Source: Liolophura sinensis
Lineage: Eukaryota; Mollusca; Polyplacophora; Chitonida; Chitonidae
DNA length: 64,000 bases
Assembly (NCBI RefSeq): GCF_032854445.1
Contig: NC_088302.1
Coordinates: forward strand, 6,383,338 to 6,447,337
Reading direction: 5' to 3'
Of the stretch, positions 24,601 to 34,209 are shown piece by piece. Positions within the stretch are counted from its first letter, which is position 1; every line of letters starts with the position of its first letter. The translations under genes were made by a program, and so were the position numbers. The notes beneath the pieces are model-generated. The model ran no database searches and was not told the origin of the DNA. It saw only the letters and a program-made list of their open reading frames with translations.

Positions 24601-25365
24601 TATACATATTAACACATGCCTCTACTACTATGTTTGACTGTTATTGACACTTTGTGTCATTACCCGAATAGAGTCAGTTGAAAGTCAAATGGCGGAATCG
24701 AAAGTCGTATTAGTCGAGATAACAGTGTGCATTACGAGTAGCATGACGTCACAAATGGGGATAGCAGGCGACACTCGGTAAATACGAATTTCAACCCGGC
24801 CAGCACAGCCTTACTCTGGTGTTCTATATTATCAGGCAGTACGGACAGTGTTAATCGGAATAACTTATACACGTAATTAAAAACAGCTTGAGTTCGGTCA
24901 CACATGCTTAAAATAGTCCATCTTACTAACACTTACACGAATTTAAATCATTAACAAACGTTGAATAAACAATATAACGTGATGGTATCGTATAAATGTG
25001 AAAAAGAAACATCACTGGCTGACTTGCAAGACGTTGATCGATTCGTTGTGTTCTTTGCCTCCAGCTACAACTCTGACCATTTTGCTTCAGGTGTGAGAGT
25101 AGCACACCAATATTATAAGATATACAAAGATAATCTACAGCTAAACACATCACATGGCATCGGTGACTTTACACATGAGGGAAATCACGCAGACAGCACA
25201 TACATGTACCTGCCAAACTACCCATCAAGTGTACAGATTATGAAGCTAGAATTCAAATACACGTGACAACTGGCAATCCCCTAGCAACATGGCTTAAGCC
25301 GAATCGGGTAAAAAGTGGAGTGATGTTAATTGCGATGTTACACCCAGGGTCGTCTGTAAATGTAA
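21660..25365. other. No gene recognised; small tandem duplication
   Basis: At about 23447-23497 a unit of about 27 bases (gggacctggcctcg followed by ggacatgta) is present twice in tandem. Otherwise only random-looking frames are seen, including ones of 90-100 codons at 22261-22539 and 24961-25266 without recognisable motifs. Confidence 0.5.
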
Positions 25366-25368
25366 AAC

Positions 25369-25390
25369 AAACACACACACACACACACAC
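25369..25390. repeat. (AC)n microsatellite
   Basis: An uninterrupted ac dinucleotide run of about 11 units, directly next to the left copy of a 33-base direct repeat. Confidence 0.9.
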
Positions 25391-25392
25391 AT

Positions 25393-26063
25393 GTTTGTAG
25401 TTCAAAATACTCGTCACAACAGCGTATTTATTGTTGGTAACATAACCAATGTTTCCATACAAAAATACAAATACAAATACACATACTTTGGCATGTACAA
25501 ACACATCAGTGTACTGTTAAACAGCATGGTATAAATCCAGAAGATCACGTCTGTGTTTGAATAATCCAGAATTACACTTTGGCTACTATTCCTTAACACA
25601 CGCACCGATGTGACCTCACTGAACCCGTTACCATGATAACGGGCAAGACTTCCCTGATTGAGTATCTGCACAGCATTTCTACAACATTTACGGCATGATG
25701 CAGTTCGCACTGAAGACAGCAGTTATTTAGAACCATAATTAAACATTTTGAGCTCACTGAGAAAAATTCAAACAAAGACTTATTCCGTGGAAAGTAATTA
25801 GGAGAACCACTCGTCTCACAGGAAGTTACTGATTCACATGTCCGCTCCAGTAAGCTCTCTACACTCAGCGAGATTATCGAAATGTAGATACAAATCTCTT
25901 TCTTGGTAACTGACCACTTATCTGTACCGCTACCCTAGACACTCATGTGATGTACAATCATAGTAATTACTCTTCTTACAGTTTACATACCTGTAAAAAA
26001 ACGAAATTCACCTATTAGCCAAACACACGCGTTTGTAGTTCAAAATACTCGTCACAACAGCGT
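25393..26063. repeat. 33-bp exact direct repeat pair, 638 bp apart
   Basis: The same 33 bases, beginning gtttgtagttcaaaatactc, occur at 25393-25425 and 26031-26063. Both are preceded by an ac-rich run. The 605 bases between them hold no recognised gene. Identity this exact over 33 bases is far beyond chance in a 64-kb window; it fits a local duplication, or recombination or repair patching. Confidence 0.85.
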
Positions 26064-26505
26064 GGTGCTCCGGTGAATATCCAATTTCGCCACTTACAAG
26101 AGCAAAGAAAACGGATTTCACAGGCATAGTGCTTTAAACTGAACAGAAAATGAAAAAAATAATGGGGGTTTACCATTTACACAACAACATTAACATTATA
26201 GAACTACTCAAGATGCTGAACTGTCATGACAGTGACAGTTCTCAGATGATAAAGCTAGCAATTTTAGTAAAACATTCAAAACAGGCCCTTGATTCTTCTG
26301 TCGGTCTATCAAAGTATCCTTACTAGATAATTTCAGTGAAAGTTCCTAGCTTTACAAGAAAAATTGAAAGTTTTACCGGAAACAGTAATAGAGAAAACTG
26401 GAAAAACAATTTTAATACAAAAGACCAAAGATTCTACACAGTCGACTCAATATCTGAATCATTTGAAAGTGTCCATGGTGACCCTGTTATTAATTTCCTG
26501 AAATA

Positions 26506-26536
26506 AACTACCAGGCTAAAGAAAGGTTTCACCCAC
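26506..26536. repeat. Left terminal inverted repeat of the Tc1-type element
   Basis: About 28 bases that pair with 28026-28055 with a single internal mismatch (t versus a after ccaggc). Confidence 0.88.
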
Positions 26537-26771
26537 TTCTTGAGCCCATAAAACAAAAACAAAGTCAGATATAAGAATTAAGAAGATTGGTTTATAAACA
26601 GAAATCATTGTGAAATATTCTCTCAAAAAGGCTTTAAAATATTGGCATTCAATTGGCCACAAAACACAATGAAAGAGACAAGGGGTCAGAAGAAAAAATT
26701 ACACAAATGTAAAGTTAACTGGCAAGTGCATGTAAAGTCACAGTATCTACAGAAATGAAGGACTACAGTCA

Positions 26772-27781
26772 TCAGTAGCGAGTGTGGCCACCCTGGGCAT
26801 CAATGCAAGCAAGCACACGCCTCCGCATTGACGTCGTCAGTCGCCGGATGACGTCAACAGGGATAACGTTTCATAGGTTTAACAGAGCTTGCTCAAGTTC
26901 CTGTTGGTTAGTTGGAGGAGGCACCAGCTGTCTCAAACGGCGGTCAAGGTGATCCCAGAGATGGTCAATGGGGTTCATGTCTGTTGAGTTGGCTGGCCAG
27001 GGCAACACGATGACGTTTGCGGTCTCGAGGTAGTCTGTAACAATGCGGGCAGTGTGAGGTCTTGCGTTGTCGTGTTGCAAGATTGATCCTCTTGGCTGTC
27101 GTTGAAGGAAAGGAACGACGACAGGTCTCAGTACCTCATCAACGTATCGCTGGCCAGTCAGATTACCTCGCACAATAACCAGCTGCGTCTTCATTTGGTC
27201 ACAAATCCCTCCCCAAACCATGACGCCTCCACCTCCAAACGGATAAACCCCTCTTACGCAGTTTGGCGCGAGACGCTCGCCTCTTCTTCGGAAAACTCGA
27301 ACTCTGCCATCGTTCCTGAATTGACAGAACCTGCTCTCGTCTGTAAACAGCACTCTCGCCCAGTCACGTCACTGCCACCGACGTACAATACGTGCCCATC
27401 GCAATCTGCATTGACGGTGTAAAAGTGTCAAGGCCATCCCACGGAAGGGGCGGTAAAGTCGTAAACCAGCTGAACGAAGGCGATGCAGTGTTGTTCTGGG
27501 GCTGATGACATGGCCTAGTGCCGTCGCAGCTGTTGACGTCGCCGTGATTAATCGGTTTCGGAGGTGGCTCTGCCGGATGTAGCGATCTTCAGCCGCAGTT
27601 GTTACCCTCGGTCTTCCCGATCTTGGTCTGTCTTGGGTCTGGCCTGTCTGCTGATAGCGTATCAACAACCTCCTGATGGTGGTTTGGCTGCAGTTGAACG
27701 TTCTTGCAATGTGACGTTGCGAGACTCCCATGGTGGACATACCGATGGCCTGGTCTCGTTGCGCTTGCGTTGTCTTGGCAT
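26772..27781 (-). pseudogene. Tc1-type transposase, broken
   Basis: From the atg at 27781 the frame begins MPRQRKRNE, shifts frame within about 40 bases, then reads MSTMGVSQRHIARTFNCSQT, the first helix-turn-helix of the paired-like DNA-binding domain, and a GRPRVTT hook. A tga near 27369 interrupts between RRWQ and RDWARVLFTDESR; a second tga at 26871 follows QALLNL; the match then continues in frame to GGHTRY and tga at 26772-26774. Total length is about 336 codons, normal for the family. The catalytic triad positions are D (FTDES), D (HDNARPH) and, 34 residues later, D in NPIDHLWD where Tc1 proteins usually have E. Both stops could come from single C-to-T type changes (cga and tgg to tga). 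Confidence 0.9.
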
Positions 27782-28025
27782 ACTGTTTGTGTTTTTTCGG
27801 TCACTGAATGTCTGCACTTTCGAGCAAGAGTATTTATGCAACATTACCGCACGTGCATCACGAGCCATGCCTCAAAAGGACGTTTTGCATGTGGTCGCAA
27901 TTTCACAATTCCAATTGCTGCGTTCGTGACGATGCGTTCTGGTAGAGGAAACGATGCAGTCATACACTAAGTCCTGCTTAGAATCAAACCCGGAACCGCG
28001 CTTTTACTTTTTTATGACAAAAAGT

Positions 28026-28055
28026 ACGGTGAAACCTTTCTTTTGCCTGGTAGTT
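28026..28055. repeat. Right terminal inverted repeat of the Tc1-type element
   Basis: Partner of the left repeat. Most of this end (cctttcttttgcctggtag...) is duplicated 241 bases further right, outside the element. Confidence 0.88.
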
Positions 28056-28169
28056 TATAATGATTGTATAACAAGATTTTTAATTTTTACCTTTGTATAT
28101 AACTTGGTCTAGATTATACTACTAAATATTTAATTTTTACCTCTGTATATAACTTGTTCTAGATTATAC

Positions 28170-28212
<43 letters not shown>

Positions 28213-28410
28213 TAGATAGATATATATAGATATATATATATATAACCTTTCTTTTATATATATATATATATATAACCTTTCTTTTGCCTGGTAGTTTATA
28301 ATGATTGTATAACAAGATTTTTAATTTTTACCTTTGTATATAACTTGGTCTAGATTATACTACTAAATATTTAATTTTTACCTCTGTATATAACTTGTTC
28401 TAGATTATAC

Positions 28411-28452
<42 letters not shown>
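28033..28452. repeat. Nested tandem duplication with (TA)n tracts
   Basis: A segment starting aacctttcttttgcctgg at 28033 recurs at 28274, an offset of 241 bases, and stays nearly identical through the following 135 bases into a TA tract. Inside each copy a unit of about 52 bases (ttaatttttacct.tgtatat...tagattatactacta) is itself repeated twice. TA-rich tracts end each copy (28172-28273 and 28412-28452). The duplicated unit carries the terminal 23 bases of the adjacent transposon plus flank. Confidence 0.9.
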
Positions 28453-28454
<2 letters not shown>

Positions 28455-29435
28455 CATCACAATAAGGCAATTTTTATCTACTTATTTAGTTTGATGTAAT
28501 GATTATCACCACGACATAGCGCCTATGAGTATTATTTATTGTATATATTTATTGTATGTACTAACTTGTTGAAATTATCACAAACAAACTAACTAAACTA
28601 TTATGTTGTCCACAAAATTTTACTTGAAAAACGCATGAATGTAAATGACTAATTAAATGTTAATAAACTGTTAAACCTGTTTCATGGAAATTAGTTCATT
28701 TTATCCAGGAAAAATAGTACCTTTTATTATGCCGCCAAGGCATAGGCTTCAAGACTGTACTTAGTACATACAGTTGTTGAAATCCATTTACACTCTGGCT
28801 GGAAGTTTAAGACTCAAAACTGCGTAAAGTCTTACCAAACAGACTAAGAATAAGAGTTGCACGGCCTCTCTTGGTGATTAATGTAGCGGTTAGAGCAATG
28901 GCTCGTTGTCATAGTTTGAATAATAGATGACTCCATGTCAGTGTGATGTAAAAATGTAAAGCGGTTTTGATGAGGCAGTACCTGATAAGAGCAAAAGCTT
29001 TACTGTGTGACCATTGGCATGTCAATAAGGCCAAGTCTGTGCCTGGCATGATTGTTGGCAGGAGTTTGAATTCCCCTGTATAATAAGGGAGACTGGGTTT
29101 GAGACAACTCAAACAATGATGGGAGTGGTCTGGCATCAAAAACACAGTTTTTTTAACAATACTTTGGTGATGTGTTAACTATGTTTAGATACCAAGCACC
29201 CACCCACTCTAATCCTGTGCCAGCCATGTTTGCATAAATGTATATCGTTCAACAAACTCTTTAAAGGAGAGAATGGGGAAGCAACGGCATGTAACCGAAA
29301 ATACTGCGGACCAGAACCTTACAGGGAAAGTTTGGTCAGTTTGCTATGGTTGGTAAGTAGGCATGGTTTTGAGAGAAATTTATGCTGAAATAATAAATGT
29401 AAATGAAACATAAACTTTGTCTAACTCCACACTGG
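28453..29435. other. No gene recognised
   Basis: AT-rich sequence with no supported coding frame. A tgtagcggttagagc string near 28882 is weakly A-box-like, with nothing to support it. Confidence 0.45.
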
Positions 29436-29439
29436 CTCC

Positions 29440-29600
29440 TGCATGTTGTCACTAACAAGAAAGTTCAGTGCTGTGACTTTAGTTTGTGCGCTGGGAGATG
29501 ATGGTTCAATCCTGGGATAGGCAATCAGAGGATGGAATAACAGGCCTGGTAGCATCCAATAAAGGAATCAAGGCAAGGAGGTACTGGTCAATGGCTGGAA
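29440..29600 (+). mobile_element. Possible decayed tRNA-derived SINE
   Basis: A B-box-like string (ggttcaatcc) stands near 29502, preceded by gcgctgggagatgat and followed about 90 bases on by ggctggaataatgtagactg, reminiscent of the later body of the SINE at 6638. The A box and tail are not convincing. Confidence 0.35.
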
Positions 29601-29738
29601 TAATGTAGACTGAGTACTATATTAAACAGCACTCAGTGAAATATTGATTTTTTTTAGAGTTGTGCTCTCATAAAAAGATAAAACAATGCAATCAAACTGC
29701 GTTGTAACAGTTATATCATACAACAATATATGTAAGCT

Positions 29739-30161
29739 TTAATAAAGATCTTCAAAACACACAGAAGTTAATCTATCAATATTTACATGTTTTCTAACAA
29801 TGATTTCAATTTCACGCACTAATAAACAAAAATACTCGCAGGGTACAGAAGGCCCTCCTATATCAACCTTATTTGTCCAGGATTTGTACTTCCGCACAAC
29901 GGTTCTGTTGCACACACTGTTTTTCTCCACATTAGCACTGGCAGTTGCAGACATTTTCAGCGTATTTTCCCTGGCACACAGTCCTTGAACACTTCGCAAG
30001 AAGTAACCAGAAATATAAAATATAAATGTCTGGTAATTGTCTGCAAGTTCCTGGTCATTCTCTTTCTTACAGGGTAATGTCACTTTGCTGATATCTCTCT
30101 GAAGAATTCTCCTGAAGTAACACGCTGGGGCAACAGCATCAGCACACTCAGAGGGTTCCAA
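29739..30161 (-). pseudogene. C-terminal fragment resembling P-like transposases
   Basis: An open frame of 140 codons reads NYQTFIFYISGYFLRSVQGL early on and DIGGPSVPCEYFCLLVREIE towards the end. In P-like and THAP9-like transposases the C-terminal part has '..iaGYivrkl...C..C..' and later 'GGL..PS..lf.lv..lE'. Order and spacing agree, though the paired cysteines are mostly missing. The frame is open throughout, which is unusual here. The upstream catalytic core was not seen in the next kilobase, so this is a fragment or one exon. A domesticated gene is possible but unproven. Confidence 0.45.
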
Positions 30162-30169
30162 AGAATACT

Positions 30170-31140
30170 TGAGGAAACTGATTTCCTCAAACAGAATACA
30201 GAAAGAAATTCAAAACACAGAATTTAATTCAGGGCGGCTCTCTGTTCCCCAACCTGCATGAGACCTTAAGTAACACGGACTATCTCCGGTCCATACACAG
30301 GTGAGGCCATGGTCAACACTGATTATGTCAAAATATACATTAATGCTGGCATCAAACACGATTGATCCAATGTCAATGTCATCATGTTGGCCTAATGGCG
30401 TGTTATGATGCCAGGCATTCCCTACGTATCCATAATATTGGCTGAAGCTGTTAAAAACTAAGTTATATAAATAGTTTAATATCAGCTGTATTATAATTCT
30501 GATTTTATATGTTCGGATGAGATTTAACATTCTGCTAAGCTGTATTTAATATAGTCAGCTGACAGGAAAATCTAACTCCAAGTTGTATTGTGAAGGACAT
30601 TTGCCACACATTGCGATTATAGAGCTGGGTAGACGAAAAAATGATAGAAACACAAGTGTATAGAGAGGCTGGTTAGTTGGCAATGATGATATCAGAAGAT
30701 AAAATGGCAATTAAGCGGTCCATAGAGGGGAATAAAACATAACTAGTTCTGCCAAGTAAGGCCAGCGTTAGCACCAGGCACACCTGGCATTTTTACTCTC
30801 TTCCAGACATTTATCAGTTTATAAATCAGAAAATATGTGAGAAGTATTACTTAGGTTGTGTAAATGTAGCGCATTTTCAGAAGCTAAACATGAAGAGATT
30901 TTTAAAAAATATGACCTTTACTGAAAACTAAAGTAGCAACATAAATTATTCCGAAAGTAACAGCCATCAGACCATCCCTACCTAAATTTGTGCGAGTGTG
31001 AGTGTTGTTCACTCTTTTCAATTGGCTACTTAATACAGAAAGAGTTTTGTAAATGATTTAAATATTCAACACACAGACTGATTTTCTCATACTCGAGCAC
31101 CGTACAAGCATGAAAACGGCAACAACGTCATCTCGCCTTA
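30170..31140. other. No feature recognised
   Basis: A 106-codon minus-strand frame at 30210-30530 has no motif I know. Its proximity to the fragment at 29739-30161, in the same direction, is the only reason to keep it in mind. Confidence 0.4.
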
Positions 31141-31141
31141 C

Positions 31142-31445
31142 CGAGACTACTTTTGTCATTGTGTAGTTTGACTAAGTGCCTCTTGAAGCCAGAAATAATG
31201 TTTCATTGTTTCGGGCATTTAGGACAGGCAAACTGGTAAGAACTTGTGGGTCGACCTGGGTTGGAACTACGCGAGGTTGATATTTCGAACTCTAAAGGCG
31301 AGAGATTCTCCTTTTCTATTTGATCATGCCGACTGGTTTCACTTCCAGGCCGAGTGCGACTCTCCTCGTCTGTTTTCTCTTCAAAGTCGTCTTCAGAGTC
31401 TGCTTGAAGTTCTACTATTTCATCCCAAGGGACATACTCGTCATC
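31142..31445 (-). CDS. Candidate host exon: acidic segment plus C2H2 finger
   Basis: On the minus strand a good acceptor (tttcttgtcatag, ending 31446) opens a frame reading DDEYVPWDEIVELQADSEDD and further acidic and Ser/Thr-rich sequence, then YQFACPKCPKQ, a stop (tga, 31205-31203) and, in the same frame, NIISGFKRHLVKLHND. Across the stop the spacing is C-x2-C-x12-H-x4-H, a textbook C2H2 zinc finger with a hydrophobic Phe in place. A donor (ctcg|gtaagg) ends the frame at 31142. The strong acidic bias and the finger make chance unlikely. Either the stop is a recent nonsense change (pseudogene) or splicing differs from my reading. No ortholog can be named. Confidence 0.5.
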
Positions 31446-31449
31446 CTAT

Positions 31450-34036
31450 GACAAGAAATCTTTATTCCAAGGCATACTATAGGTTTGATTTCAGAATTCG
31501 TTGAAATGCAACTCCCTGCCATATTCCTTCCAGATTGTATGAAAGCGACCAACTGTCCGATCCATTATACGAGTCAAACGGGTCTGACACAACCTCCAAC
31601 TGTCAATTTTTATCAGCACTTATGGTTAATGTATGAAGATACATACAATTGGATAGCCGTGTAATTACCAAGGCCACTGAGATTCAAAGGACCTAACTAC
31701 ATGTTTATGGGCGGGTCTGTGGTTTGTGTTTTACTGTTATTAATAAGTTATCTCGTTAATGATCGGAATCATGCGTTGCGTGTTTGAAAAAGTCTGTCTA
31801 AGCGGTATACTCATTTAATATCGCCTGTGTCTGTTTAGGCCTAGTTATGCTCGTGAAGCGAAGCGGTAGAAGATAACACGCTCTACAGAACAACAGCAGA
31901 TACTGGTATGATTTAAACAGATTAGAATTAACTTGTGCAAGCAATCATGCTTATTCTAATCCATGTTCTTGATTTAAAAATTAGCTACCTCAGGGTGGGG
32001 CCCTCTTAAAAATATTAGTTATTAGTCAGATTGGCATCTATGGCTGCTATATTGACTGTCTCCAGGCAAACAACCAGTGACTGGTGAATTAAACATGTCT
32101 CTTTATTTTTTGCGTTCAAAAGTTGGCTTCCAAAAAGTAACTACGGCCCCGTATGAGTTCAATTAAATTTATGAAAAATACCATTGACAGGCCTCGTAAA
32201 GACAAATGTATTCTTCCAGGTATTATTCACTTTAGCACATGGTGCAATATGTTCAAGCAAAAGTTCCTAGTAGAACTCGTTTTCGGCGAGCAATAGTCTT
32301 ATTTTAATCTTTTTAAAATGTTTCTTGTGTTTCAGTCACATGCAAAGTATCCCAAACCCCAGATTTAACAGTGGTAGTTCTTAAACAGAGTGCTAAACAT
32401 GCAGTATGATTCTGAATCTGTGGTACATATTCATACACATTATCTGGTTAACATTGCAGTTTTGTGATCTTGATTATGTGCCTGGATGTCCTTCAGCTGT
32501 TGTTTTCTTGTTGTTGTACCTCTTTCTTATTTTGTTGTCAGCTATAATTCTCCAGAGGACAACCCTGTTTCTTTTGTTTCTTTGTGAGTTTAGTACTAAA
32601 AATGTTTTTAGTACAGAAGAGAACCGTCTTACTTCTTTCGCTGTCAAGTACTGTACTTTTAAGACTAACATGGGTTTCGAAATCAGAGTGGAACTCTCCA
32701 TTGAACTGTAATAAGTGTTTCAATACCGTCCAGTTTGTTTTATTTCACATGCGCTTTATAGAAGAAAACAGCGGAAATTGATAGTTCTGAAAACATTGCT
32801 TTTATTTCGTAATGTATGCTAACAACTCACCACAGTATTAATTTATGAAATGGTTATACTGAAGATCACGTCCTTTAGGCATTGTGGTGTTAGCTGTTTC
32901 AGATATTACATATGTCTTCATAAAAGTGCCAGGCAGCAGATCTTCGGATCTATGACTTTTATTGTAAACACTGTAATATCTGACGGTATCTTATCTGTAG
33001 AAGGGCATGTATTGCTACCGGAAATGTTCTTGTTTCCGAAGTTCGCTTACTGCAATGCATAAAATGTAACTTACAGAGTACTGGGGTTGTTAACAACCAG
33101 CTTACACCAATCGGATTACACAGCTCTGAGATTATGATTCTCCGGTGTGTGAATACAGAGTTTTAATATAAAATTTCCATATAAGTGAGTACACCCTTTT
33201 TATTGCTCTGGCTTACGGCATTCTGGTTTTGAATATCTGGAAACATACCACCCTGCTTCAATAAACCACCACAAACCCAGCAATGTTTGCGTGAAGGCCG
33301 TGCTGTGTAGCACAAGCACTTAATGAAAGGTAAATTCCCTTTGACTGCAAAAAATAATGCCATGCAAGTCGTTTTCACAATATCAATATAACTGGCCGAA
33401 GAAGCGGCGTGCGCTATTTAATCTTTCAAACGGTGAGCAGATATTAAGTCTTCTTTTTAACCATACAAAAAAAGGTGGGAAATGGTAACGGATTTTTAAC
33501 ATATTGTTGTTATGTATATAAACAGGGTGAACCCAAAGCTTTGAAATGTGTAAAAGCACAAATACGCAATATCTCTTCAAGTGCTGAAACCTTGTTGCAA
33601 ATTCTTCAAAAAATGGTAAAAAATTAAAAAAAACAAATTCATTTAAACACAGTCCTCCTCTAAACCAAAGAAATAAAATTGTGCTTTAACCCGTGCGCTT
33701 GAACACGACAGCCTGTCAGCTTTCATCGGCTCGTCCCTGTTGTAATTTCCATCTCTAGAACCGTTAAAGATTACTTTAACGCCACGCAGCATGAACTAGG
33801 GTTTAACACCACACAACACTGCAGACATCAAATTACATTTTGGATTTGTCGGGCCATATACCGCTTGATGTCAGCCACACACAATACCCTACATGGAATG
33901 ATAAAGTTTTAAGATACACAATTCGACAACCTCTGGAAAATTCTAGAAATAAAGCCTTCAGCCATAAACGTTTCAACTCAGCCCCCATCATAATATACAG
34001 TTTGTCCACACCCTTTGTTACGATTTCCAGTGCGTG
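31450..34036. other. No gene recognised; small palindrome
   Basis: Contains a perfect 22-base dyad at 32593-32614 (gtactaaaaa, two-base loop, reverse complement). Otherwise no coding motif or dispersed repeat was found on either strand. Confidence 0.45.
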
Positions 34037-34060
34037 GTTATTATTATTATTATTATTATT
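34037..34060. repeat. (TTA)n microsatellite
   Basis: About eight tta units directly before the composite SINE head; possibly the residue of an A/T-rich SINE tail or its insertion target. Confidence 0.85.
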
Positions 34061-34206
34061 GAGGCCTCTTTGGCTCAGTTGGTTAGTGCGATAGCGGTCG
34101 CTATGAGTTCAAGTCCAGGTCATGGTGGCTTCCTCTCCGGAAGAAGCCCGACAGAGCTTGGGGGAAAACCACTACCATCCGCAAGTTGCTGACAGATATT
34201 CCCAGT
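34061..34206 (+). mobile_element. Composite SINE: forward head, reversed body
   Basis: The first 80 bases carry an exact A box (tggctcagttgg, 34071-34082) and a good B box (gagttcaagtcc, about 34104-34115), then ggtggcttcctctccgg as in the sense strand of the common SINE. From about 34138 the text is gaagcccgacagagcttggg and accatccgcaagttgctgac, which is the antisense strand of the same SINE body. So head and body point in opposite directions, joined at about 34138-34141. The sense tail is missing. Confidence 0.75.
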
Positions 34207-34209
34207 TGT

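Larger units (their letters stand above)
26506..28055 (-). mobile_element. Tc1/mariner-type DNA transposon with both ends
   Basis: The left end (aactaccaggctaaagaaag, from 26506) and the right end, reverse-complemented from 28055 (aactaccaggcaaaagaaag), match for about 28 bases with one difference, continuing into ggtttcacc. Each end is bordered by TA (26504-26505 and 28056-28057), the standard Tc1/mariner target duplication. The 1.55-kb length fits a single-gene element. The transposase inside runs on the minus strand. The element is dead through coding lesions, but its ends remain recognisable. Confidence 0.9.

Noticed and set aside
24744-24751. Perfect CRE palindrome tgacgtca
   Set aside because: One 8-mer is expected by chance in a window of this size, and no TATA or CCAAT box stands nearby in order.
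24961-25266. 101-codon plus-strand frame starting at ATG
   Set aside because: No domain, signal or splice context; composition fits chance.
27102-27422. Plus-strand frames across the transposon
   Set aside because: Antisense shadows of the minus-strand transposase.
34061-34135. Functional tRNA gene
   Set aside because: A and B boxes are good but no cloverleaf acceptor stem closes, and the sequence continues into SINE body.
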